Shown piece by piece: positions 44,151-51,113 of a stretch of DNA of 64,000 nt. Below the pieces are notes generated by a model. It ran no database searches. It saw only the letters and a list, made by a program, of their open reading frames with translations, and was not told the origin of the DNA. Origin of the DNA: JAQVEM01 sp964595565 (lineage in GTDB: Bacteria > Actinomycetota > Humimicrobiia > Humimicrobiales > Humimicrobiaceae); the NCBI GenBank assembly GCA_964595565.1, contig CAZQQX010000005.1, positions 1 through 64,000 on the forward strand, written 5' to 3'. Position numbers and translations under genes: made by a program. Position 1 is the stretch's first letter. Every line of letters starts with the position of its first letter.

Positions 44151-44718
44151 TCTTTTAACCATATTTATAGCTATGGTTCTGGTAAATAACATGGTTCTGG
44201 CTAAATTCCTGGGGCTGTGTCCTTTTTTTGGTGTGTCAAAAAAATTATCAAATGCCTTCAGCATGGGGATAGCGGTAACGCTGGTAATGCTAATCGCATC
44301 GGTCTCAACTGCGGTTATTTATAAATATATCCTGGTGCCCTATGAAGTGGAATTTATGAACATTGTCATATATATACTTGTTATAGCTTCACTGGTGCAG
44401 ATAGTGGAGCTGATAATCAGGCGGACTAATATAATACTGTACAATGCGCTGGGGATATATTTACCCCTTATTACGACAAATTGTGCTGTTCTTGGCATAA
44501 CACTTATAAATTCAACGGAAGGATATTCAATTTTAGAAAGCGTTGTGAATGCCCTGGGAGCAGGTGTTGGTTTTACTCTTGTGCTTATTATTATGTCCGG
44601 AATAAGGGAGAAGCTTGATCTTTCTGATACACCAAGATCCATGAAGGGTTTGCCGGTAGCATTTTTAACTGCAGCGCTTCTGGCACTGGCATTTTCAGGA
44701 TTTAGCGGTCTGGTATAA
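44143..44718 (+). CDS. rnfA: RnfA, membrane subunit
   Basis: A 191-residue subunit with six helices, paralogous to RnfE in inverted topology. NNMVLAKFLGLCPFFGVSKK and GIYLPLITTNCAVLGITL carry the two cysteines that pair with those of RnfE around a [2Fe-2S] cluster in the membrane. The start is a GTG inside the end of rnfE. Confidence 0.94.
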   Translation: MNNLLTIFIAMVLVNNMVLAKFLGLCPFFGVSKKLSNAFSMGIAVTLVMLIASVSTAVIYKYILVPYEVEFMNIVIYILVIASLVQIVELIIRRTNIILYNALGIYLPLITTNCAVLGITLINSTEGYSILESVVNALGAGVGFTLVLIIMSGIREKLDLSDTPRSMKGLPVAFLTAALLALAFSGFSGLV

Positions 44719-44783
44719 ATAAAAATGGTAAAAAAATTTTATATTAATTATTAAATGTTTTTGGATTATTTATTAAATAAATT

Positions 44784-45668
44784 ATGAATGTAAGTTTAAT
44801 TATTCTAATTTTGAGCTCTATAGGTATTATATGCGGGATTCTGATTTTTATAGTAAATAGATTTTTACCAGAAGAGCCCGGTTCGCTCAAAAGAGCCGAG
44901 GAAATATCAAAGTATTTGCCGGGAGCAAACTGTGGTGCATGCGGGTATCCCGGGTGCTTTGCTTATGCGCAGGCACTGGCTGAAGATAAGAATATTTTTA
45001 CCACCAGCCCCTGTGCGGTGGCATTACAGGATCCTGCCATGCTTGAAGGTCTGGAAAAAGTACTGGATATGAAATTGGATTCTTCAGCAGTTAAGAAAAA
45101 GGCAGTGGTGCGCTGTTACGGTAATTCAGAATTAATTGGTAATTATACAGGAATTAAAACCTGCAAGGCTGCATCAGGGCTTATAGGCGGGTTTAAGAAG
45201 TGTCCTTACGCTTGCCTCGGCCTGGGTGATTGTGTTGAAGCCTGTCCCTTTAATGCTATATCCATTGATAGAAAAATGAATGTAGCGGTGGTGAACCCGG
45301 ACAAGTGCACAGGCTGTGGTATTTGCGTGGAAGTATGCCCTGTGAATGTAATAGAACTCGTACCTGCGGATTCAAAAATAGTTTATCTATGCAACTATCA
45401 GCCCATTAGAAATATACCCGGCAGGGAAAGATGTGATAGAGGCTGCATACACTGCAAAAAATGTTTTAAAGCCTGTGATTATGACGCCATAATCTGGAAT
45501 GAAGAAAGAGCTATACCTGAATTTGATTTAGAAAAGTGTACTCTCTGCGGGGAATGTGTTAAGGCATGTCCGACCAACACCCTGCTGGAGATGTTCAATA
45601 TAAAATCAAAACTGAAAAAAAATGCTCCCGGGGATGAAAGAAAACCTGTCACTCTTGAGAAAGAATAA
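44784..45668 (+). CDS. rnfB: RnfB, ferredoxin-type entry subunit
   Basis: A 294-residue subunit with an N-terminal membrane helix (about 5-25). The first cluster motif is GANCGACGYPGC, with a later Cys in the SPCAVAL segment. Then come four ferredoxin-like motifs: CPYACLGLGDCVEACP, CTGCGICVEVCP, CIHCKKCFKACD and CTLCGECVKACP. RnfB receives electrons from reduced ferredoxin. It ends the Rnf set; the next gene is on the opposite strand, five bases further on. No Shine-Dalgarno sequence before the ATG. Confidence 0.95.
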   Translation: MNVSLIILILSSIGIICGILIFIVNRFLPEEPGSLKRAEEISKYLPGANCGACGYPGCFAYAQALAEDKNIFTTSPCAVALQDPAMLEGLEKVLDMKLDSSAVKKKAVVRCYGNSELIGNYTGIKTCKAASGLIGGFKKCPYACLGLGDCVEACPFNAISIDRKMNVAVVNPDKCTGCGICVEVCPVNVIELVPADSKIVYLCNYQPIRNIPGRERCDRGCIHCKKCFKACDYDAIIWNEERAIPEFDLEKCTLCGECVKACPTNTLLEMFNIKSKLKKNAPGDERKPVTLEKE

Positions 45669-45673
45669 AAATA

Positions 45674-47806
45674 TTATAACTCGAATCTTTTATACCCGCC
45701 CTTTTCAAATTTTTCCCCGGCTCTGTCAAATAAACCTTTAATGTGATTATCCATGGTTAAATAAATTATCTGCCAGCCTTTTTCTGCAATTTCTACAAGT
45801 TTACCTATTATAATTTCACGTTTTTCCCAATCTGAATGCTGGAATGCATCATCAAGAATTAAAAAGAGAGAGTCTTTTTTTAATAATTTTCTGGTAAAGC
45901 CAATTCTTAATGCAAGCATTACCTGCTCTATTGCTCCGGTGCTCAGGTCTTTAATATTAAAATTATCATAGGGGTCTGAAACAACAAGGTCGTCGTTATC
46001 AAGATAAATAGCATTGTATCTTCTGGTTATATCTTTTAAGGGGACAGTAGTTTCTGACTGCAGACCTTCTCTTATTTTTTCATCTTCTTCTTTGCGTAAA
46101 CTGGAAATAACTTTATGAATTATAGAGCCTGCTATGATAGTGGCCGAGCTATCTTTAAGTTCATTTATAACCCTCTCTTTTTCCTTCTGTAAATTATCTA
46201 TTAATTTTTCCCAGCTGATGCTCAACTCGTCGCTGGTTTTATTGCAGATTTTTTGCTTCAGGTTTTGCATGCCATCTTCCTGTTCTTTAATTTGTTGCTG
46301 GACAAGCTCGAGCTCTTTTTGCGTTTTTTCATATTTTTCCCGGCTGTATGTGATGTCTACATCCTCGTAAACATAGTCTTCTTCAGATACATTGAGTTTA
46401 ATTAATCCTTCTTTCTCGCTTTCAGTCTGGTTCCTTATATTAAGATTAATCTGCTTTAGCTCATTAATAATGTTATCCCAGTCTTCTTCGGTTATATCTT
46501 TCTGCCAGAGTTTTTTTATTTCCTGATTAATAAGAAAATGATTCTTATCCATTCCATCTCTAAGAGGATTAATCTGCTTTTCTATTGCAAGCATTCTGCT
46601 TCTATGTTCTCTCTGCTCATTTAAATTTGATTCAAGAAGTGATATGTCCGTAAGGATTTCTCCTGTCCTTTTTTTAAATTCTTCTCTGATTTTATCTAAC
46701 TCCTTATTCTGTCCCGCTTTATTTAAATAACTATTTAGTTTTCTAAAATATAGAAGCGAAGATATAAATAAGCCCAGAAAGCAGAGGAATATAATTGCAA
46801 GATATAAAGGCAGTATAGAAGCAGAGATTTTCTGGTATAGGAAGATTATTATTGCAGAAAAAGTTATCCCGGCTGCTGCAAAAAGACCGCAAAGGGAAGG
46901 TAGAAATTTGCCCGGTTTATTTATGATTTTTGATAATAAGTCTTTGTACTGGGATAGTGCGCTTTCAAGCCAGTTAAAATCCTTACTCTTATCAGATGAG
47001 TCTTTGTAATCTTCTTTCAACTGGTTTAAATATAATTTATTATTTCTATATATTGAAATTTCTTTTTCTATATTATTTAATTCGTTTTCGGGAACCCTGG
47101 ATAATTTTACATTTAATTTTTTAATTTTTTCTGAAATTGAATATGCAAGTCGCCTTTTGGCCAGGCCAAGTACGGAAAGTTTATCCTGGAGGTTTTTTTC
47201 TTTTAGTTTAAATGTTTTTAATATTCCACGGGTATAGCCTGATTCTATTTTCTCGAATAAATTTTCGATATCACCCAGGTCTTTTTTGATGTTATTGTAT
47301 GTTTTACCTTCACCCACATTGTTTATTATGATATGGCTGTTATCAATTTCTGCCGATTTTATGGTTTTAGAAATGTTTGTGTCGCTATCAATTTTATCAA
47401 GTATATTTATTCCTGATAACACTTCTTTGATAAGGAATTTGCTTACCCCCATCCCGTCTTCTATACCGGCTTCTCCTCCTCTTACTACAAGAAGCTTTGG
47501 CATGGACAGAGGGAGTCCCTTTTCGCTTTTTTCCCAGTAATCTTCAAGCTTTTCCGGAGAAGAAGGTGTAAAATCAATGGATTTTTTATTATCCAGTCCC
47601 TTTATGGTTACCTTTCCTTTCCCTCCGGTCCTTATATAACTCCAGCGGCTTATATTCCTGAAAAGGGAGCGTATAATGAATTCGGTAAAGAAAGTCTTTC
47701 CCCTCTCATTTTTGCTGTATATAAGGTTAAATATACTGAAATCAGCGCTGAAGTTATCTATTGGCCCGAGGTCTTTTACTGATATTCTGTCAATTGAAAC
47801 TCCCAT
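45674..47806 (-). CDS. YhaN/SbcC-like AAA ATPase with central membrane segments
   Basis: A 710-residue ATPase. The N-terminus ISVKDLGPIDNFSADFS is typical for RecF/SbcC-type proteins. Walker A is the variant SKNERGKT. A long coiled coil is interrupted near residues 305-350 by two hydrophobic helices (LCGLFAAAGITFSAIIIFL and LYLAIIFLCFLGLFISSLL). The signature is DLSTGAIEQV and Walker B is LFLILDDAFQHSD. The architecture and the paired nuclease gene match Bacillus YhaN/YhaO. Such pairs act on DNA ends or help biofilm-related regulation; the membrane insert suggests membrane-tethered action. It is convergent with rnfB and lies 34 bases after the nuclease gene. Confidence 0.85.
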   Translation of the reverse strand: MGVSIDRISVKDLGPIDNFSADFSIFNLIYSKNERGKTFFTEFIIRSLFRNISRWSYIRTGGKGKVTIKGLDNKKSIDFTPSSPEKLEDYWEKSEKGLPLSMPKLLVVRGGEAGIEDGMGVSKFLIKEVLSGINILDKIDSDTNISKTIKSAEIDNSHIIINNVGEGKTYNNIKKDLGDIENLFEKIESGYTRGILKTFKLKEKNLQDKLSVLGLAKRRLAYSISEKIKKLNVKLSRVPENELNNIEKEISIYRNNKLYLNQLKEDYKDSSDKSKDFNWLESALSQYKDLLSKIINKPGKFLPSLCGLFAAAGITFSAIIIFLYQKISASILPLYLAIIFLCFLGLFISSLLYFRKLNSYLNKAGQNKELDKIREEFKKRTGEILTDISLLESNLNEQREHRSRMLAIEKQINPLRDGMDKNHFLINQEIKKLWQKDITEEDWDNIINELKQINLNIRNQTESEKEGLIKLNVSEEDYVYEDVDITYSREKYEKTQKELELVQQQIKEQEDGMQNLKQKICNKTSDELSISWEKLIDNLQKEKERVINELKDSSATIIAGSIIHKVISSLRKEEDEKIREGLQSETTVPLKDITRRYNAIYLDNDDLVVSDPYDNFNIKDLSTGAIEQVMLALRIGFTRKLLKKDSLFLILDDAFQHSDWEKREIIIGKLVEIAEKGWQIIYLTMDNHIKGLFDRAGEKFEKGGYKRFEL

Positions 47807-47840
47807 GTATATTCCTTAATTATTAAGTCTGTTAAAAATA

Positions 47841-48902
47841 CTATTCTCCCAGTGCTATTTTAAGAGCCTTTTCCATAATGTCTTCTTTCGAAGTAATATC
47901 GTCTTCCCATTTGAGTTTTTCGATTTCATCTTTAAGATTCTCGACTATAGTTATTCTTTCGGGGTCATTAAAGACTGACAGTTCGGTTAAATCAGGTTGC
48001 TCGTTGTCGTAAAAACTAAAATCTTTGAGTGCTTTTTTTATTACTTCGGAAATTTTATTTCTATCTGAAGTATATCCCCTGATTTTCAGGCGGATTCTTG
48101 CTTTTGGTATTTCGTTTTTATTTATATTCCAGCTTTTTATCATTTTTCGGGTCTTCTCTTCCATATATCCAAATTCGCTGGCGGTAGGAAGTGCTATCAG
48201 AGTTTCGTTAAAAAATATATAATCTGTGTCAATTATTTTATCCGTTATTTCCATTGTTTCTGTATTTAAAATTATGAAACTTCTTTTTCCTGTTTCATTA
48301 ATATCAAGCCCGCATGGTGAACCTGGATAATATATTTTACCGATGTTAATTTTTTTGTGTATATGCCCGAGAATAACTTTGAAAGGATTGTAATACTCTA
48401 TATCATTTCTTGTTATAGGCATATAAATACCTGGCTCGTAAGGGTTAGGATTGCGTAAACCTGTAGCATAATCTCCATGGCCTATTAAAACCCATGCCCC
48501 TGTAAGATTTTTACTATATTCAGCTATAATCTCTCCCATAGAGTGGGTGGGAAGGTAGGGGATAAAAAAGAAGGAAGCAGGTGAATCATCGAATTTGATT
48601 ATTTCGGGTTTGCTAAAAACTTTTATGTTCCTGGAAGTAAAATACTGCTGACTGATGGAAGGGTCATGGTTTCCTGGAATTATAAAAAATCTAATATTAT
48701 TATCTGTATATTCTTTTTTATCGCAAAATTTGTCAAAATCAGAATAATTCTGGCTTTCTTCATTAAATAAGTCGCCTGCTATAATAATTGTATTGATATT
48801 TTCAGAAAGCATCTTTTCAAGGATATCAGATAATGCATTCCATCTTTCGGGAGATTCTGATTTTGTTTTTAGATGAACATCTGCTGTAATTGCTATTTTC
48901 AT
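47841..48902 (-). CDS. SbcD/Mre11-like metallophosphoesterase (YhaO-like)
   Basis: A 353-residue calcineurin-fold phosphoesterase. Metal-binding motifs are all present: ADVH near residue 9, AGDLF near 44, PGNHD near 76, IGHGD near 141 and GHIHKK near 180. The C-terminal part (about 250-353) forms a cap and partner-binding region. It is the first gene of a two-gene operon with the YhaN-like ATPase, so the two proteins should form an Mre11-Rad50-like complex for DNA-end processing. The ribosome site is weak. Confidence 0.9.
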   Translation of the reverse strand: MKIAITADVHLKTKSESPERWNALSDILEKMLSENINTIIIAGDLFNEESQNYSDFDKFCDKKEYTDNNIRFFIIPGNHDPSISQQYFTSRNIKVFSKPEIIKFDDSPASFFFIPYLPTHSMGEIIAEYSKNLTGAWVLIGHGDYATGLRNPNPYEPGIYMPITRNDIEYYNPFKVILGHIHKKINIGKIYYPGSPCGLDINETGKRSFIILNTETMEITDKIIDTDYIFFNETLIALPTASEFGYMEEKTRKMIKSWNINKNEIPKARIRLKIRGYTSDRNKISEVIKKALKDFSFYDNEQPDLTELSVFNDPERITIVENLKDEIEKLKWEDDITSKEDIMEKALKIALGE

Positions 48903-49076
48903 TTTAAAAAACTAATTTTTTTATAGTTTGAATTATTATATAAAAGTCCTGTATATTTTAATTTTCGTTAAAAAGAGAAATCACGGCGATTAGCTCTGTT
49001 TAATATATAATAATATACTTTATTTTAAGTTTCAGTCCAGATAATTTTTATATTGAGACGGATTAAAAGAGTGAGC
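48903..49076. other. Intergenic region between the YhaO-like gene and the HigA terminator
   Basis: AT-rich sequence with no ORF carrying a ribosome site. TATAAT-like boxes occur around 49009-49020 on the plus strand, without a good -35. It could hold the promoter of the nuclease gene on the minus strand. Together with the palindromic terminator that follows, a short plus-strand RNA is possible but not supported beyond that. Confidence 0.35.
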
Positions 49077-49102
49077 AAACAGGATATCCTGTTTATTTTT
49101 TT
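49077..49102 (+). terminator. Perfect palindrome followed by T-run, with no gene upstream
   Basis: An 18-base perfect palindrome (49077-49094, arms AAACAGGAT/ATCCTGTTT) is followed by A and seven T on the plus strand. The shape is an intrinsic terminator, yet no plus-strand gene lies before it in over 3 kb; the nearest neighbours are minus-strand. It may end a small RNA or an antisense transcript, or be a protein-binding site. Confidence 0.5.
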
Positions 49103-49183
49103 AATTATGCAAAAAAAATTACCTTCATTATTTAAAGCTATTTCAGAAATTCTAACTTCATAGTTTTTGGATCTATAAAAGTA

Positions 49184-49209
49184 GGGGAGCACTGGTATAT
49201 AAGCTCCCC
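49184..49209 (-). terminator. Terminator-like hairpin after the antitoxin gene
   Basis: A GC-rich stem (GGGGAGC at 49184-49190 with GCTCCCC at 49203-49209) with a 12-base loop lies just after the higA-like stop codon in the minus direction. Only a short T-rich stretch follows, so efficiency may be low. Confidence 0.55.
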
Positions 49210-49215
49210 TTGACT

Positions 49216-49500
49216 TTATCCTGCTCTTGGTCTGAAGTTAATTTCTAGATCATAATCCAGAGCATTAGCCATTTTTTTTAAGAATGCTACCGTAGGACTT
49301 ATATCCCCACCTTCAAGCCTGGCAATGCTGGGTTGTTTTGTATTAATCATTTTAGCCAGTTCCTTTTGACTTATATTCTTTTCCTTTCTTAGCTTTATGA
49401 TCTGACTTATCAATTTATACTCAGGTTCAAGTTTATCATACTCTTTCTTGAGTTCAGAATCTTCCTCAAACCTCCTTTTCTTGAAATCCTGCCAGTCCAT
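49216..49500 (-). CDS. HigA-type antitoxin (XRE helix-turn-helix)
   Basis: A 94-residue protein with an XRE-type helix-turn-helix: LISQIIKLRKEKNISQKELAKMI followed by NTKQPSIARLEGGDISPTVAFLKKMANAL at about residues 29-80. It follows the toxin-like frame in the order typical of HigBA modules and would repress the operator upstream of the toxin. Very good ribosome site (AAAGGAGGTC). This gene is intact, although the toxin gene is interrupted, so it may survive as a regulator or as an anti-addiction remnant. Confidence 0.85.
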   Translation of the reverse strand: MDWQDFKKRRFEEDSELKKEYDKLEPEYKLISQIIKLRKEKNISQKELAKMINTKQPSIARLEGGDISPTVAFLKKMANALDYDLEINFRPRAG

Positions 49501-49544
49501 GATAGACCTCCTTTCTTTCTTTTCTTGTAGTTTCTCTTTTTCTC

Positions 49545-49886
49545 TTATTTCTCTAAGACTTCTTTCATTCTGCTGAGTGCTATCTTTATTTCTCTTTTTG
49601 GTATAGAAGCGCTTTTCTTTCTAAAACCATGTAAAAGAATGAAAGTATTCTTAGTATGCAGAAAATAAATTATTCTAATTTTATTAGAGCTGAATTTTAT
49701 TCTAAGCTCTCTTAGCCCACTTGTTATATTCGATGTATGTGGGAAGTTTAAATAAATTCCATGTTCTTCTAAAAGATCAATTTCCCTATATACTTTAGCC
49801 TCTTCCTTCTTTGGCAAACGTGTTATAAAATCTGCTACCGGGCTTTTACCTTCATTAGTTGTATATAATTTGACTTTTCACTTCAT
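49545..49886 (-). pseudogene. HigB-type (RelE/Gp49-like) toxin interrupted by a stop codon
   Basis: The frame encodes a Gp49-like toxin: KLYTTNEGKSPVADF, RLPKKEEAKVYREIDLLEEHG, LRELRIKFSSNKIRIIYFL and ILLHGFRKK. However, from the ATG at 49886 the third codon is TGA (49878-49880), probably a mutated TGG. No ATG, GTG or TTG follows until a TTG at 49817, which would remove about 21 N-terminal residues and has no ribosome site. The remaining 90 codons are undamaged, so the lesion is recent, is a sequencing error, or the short form is used. The stop codon is seen directly; loss of toxin activity is inferred. Confidence 0.75.
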
Positions 49887-49892
49887 TTTAGT

Positions 49893-49921
49893 AATATAAC
49901 GGATATGTTATGTTTTGTCAA
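49893..49921 (-). promoter_or_regulatory. Promoter and operator of the HigBA-like module
   Basis: On the minus strand: TTGACA (49916-49921), exactly 17 bases, TATATT (49893-49898). An inverted repeat ATAAC-N6-GTTAT (49896-49911) overlaps the spacer and -10, a usual place for an antitoxin operator. The toxin ATG is only six bases past the -10, so the transcript would begin at or near that ATG. Confidence 0.75.
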
Positions 49922-50082
49922 GTTTTTTACTAATTTATTAGTTAAAATAATAATATAATTTTCCTGATTGCAGTGAGAAAGCCTTTAATTATCGATGTCA
50001 TATCAAATGTTTTCGGTAAGATAGCTTAAATGGTTTAGGGATTTAGCTGTGAGAATTGTTCGATTAAAAATAGGAAGGAGTT
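49922..50082. other. Intergenic region between the HigBA-like promoter and the pilin pseudogene
   Basis: About 160 AT-rich bases. I see no gene here; an 18-codon frame near 49974 starting with GTG lacks support. It presumably holds the old promoter of the pilin-like gene. Confidence 0.35.
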
Positions 50083-50292
50083 TTAAGTCAAAGTATTAAA
50101 GAAATAAGAAAAATTGTAAAAGAGTTAAGGGCTATGGCCGGTGATTAGAAAGCCCAGGCATCACTTGAGTTTGTGCTTGTAATCCTCTTCATCATATTAA
50201 TAATTATAACTGTTTCACATTTAGGGTTATTGTCTACTAGAAGTTTTATGTTCTGGACTTATATGCGCCTGATATGGTTAAAACTATTGTGA
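50083..50292 (+). pseudogene. Class III signal-peptide pilin-like gene, broken by a TAG
   Basis: The frame encodes SIKEIRKIVKELRAMAGD, then TAG (50146-50148), then KAQASLEFVLVILFIILIIITV and a short tail ending at TGA (50290-50292). AQASLEFVLV followed by a hydrophobic helix is the hallmark of class III or TadE-type pilin signal peptides, which are cut before the Q. A strong ribosome site (GGAAGGAG at 50073-50080) remains, but no start codon stands at the right place in frame. Loss of the start codon and the in-frame stop mark a pseudogene. No pilus assembly genes are in the window. Confidence 0.65.
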
Positions 50293-50379
50293 TGATTGGT
50301 TTTGCTGATTCTGGTATATTTGATGTAAAAAAAAGTTCAGCCAAAATAAGGGCAGTCTCCTTATATTGAGGGGCATGTA
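50293..50379. other. Intergenic sequence after the pilin pseudogene
   Basis: It contains a 25-codon frame (ATG ATT GGT ...) with no ribosome site, possibly more remnant of the pilin gene, and ends before the stop codon of endonuclease III. No terminator was seen. Confidence 0.3.
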
Positions 50380-51105
50380 TTAACTATTTTTACCCTTTAC
50401 ATTATTATAATCTACTAATGACTCCTGGCCATACCTGCAATACTTTAAAAGCCGGCATTCGGGACATTTCGGTTTCCTCGCAAAGCATATAGTTCTTCCA
50501 AGTGAAATTATTCTATGGGAAAAGCTGCTCCAGCTTTTCTTGGGAATGATTTTCATAAGGTCAAATTCAATTTTTACCGGGTCCTGATTTACAGTCAGTC
50601 CGAGCCTGTATGATATCCTTCTTACATGAGTATCGACTATTATAGCCTGCCTGTCAAAGACATTTGCCAGTACAACATTTGCTGTTTTCCTTCCAACTCC
50701 AAATAGGGAGGTAAGATTTTCAATATCTTCAGGCATCTTCCCATTAAATTTTTCGATAATATCTTTTGAGCAGCTCATTATGCTTTTCGCTTTGTTTTTA
50801 TAAAACCCGGTTGACTTTATATCCTGCTCAAGCTCATTTATATCTGCATGTGCGAAATCCTCCGGGCTCCTGTATTTTTTAAAGAGTTCTGGCGTAACTT
50901 TATTTACCAGCTTATCAGTGCTCTGGGCTGAGAGTATGGTTGCAATAAATAACTGGAAAGCGTCTCTGTGCCCGAGCGATGTGTTAACTGAATCCGGATA
51001 TTCACGCTTGAGGATATCCAGTATTTTATTTATATTTTTAACTGCAGGTTCATATGCGGCTGTATATGAAGTGTCTTTATTCTTTTTATTCCTTTTTTTA
51101 TACAT
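50380..51105 (-). CDS. nth: Endonuclease III
   Basis: A 241-residue base-excision repair glycosylase/AP lyase. The helix-hairpin-helix LTSLFGVGRKTANVVLANVF contains the catalytic Lys, and VDTHVRRI has the catalytic Asp. The [4Fe-4S] cluster is in CFARKPKCPECRLLKYC with the C-x6-C-x2-C-x5-C spacing. An N-terminal Lys-rich extension of about 20 residues is present. It starts eight bases after the PolX stop codon, so the two repair genes form an operon. Confidence 0.95.
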   Translation of the reverse strand: MYKKRNKKNKDTSYTAAYEPAVKNINKILDILKREYPDSVNTSLGHRDAFQLFIATILSAQSTDKLVNKVTPELFKKYRSPEDFAHADINELEQDIKSTGFYKNKAKSIMSCSKDIIEKFNGKMPEDIENLTSLFGVGRKTANVVLANVFDRQAIIVDTHVRRISYRLGLTVNQDPVKIEFDLMKIIPKKSWSSFSHRIISLGRTICFARKPKCPECRLLKYCRYGQESLVDYNNVKGKNS

Positions 51106-51113
51106 AATAATAG

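Noticed and set aside
49878..49880. TGA in the toxin frame as Trp or selenocysteine
   Set aside because: TGA ends other genes normally and no selenocysteine insertion hairpin is apparent.
50146..50148. TAG in the pilin-like frame read as pyrrolysine
   Set aside because: TAG is used as a normal stop elsewhere in the window (for example at 36614-36616), no Pyl genes are seen, and the start codon is also lost.
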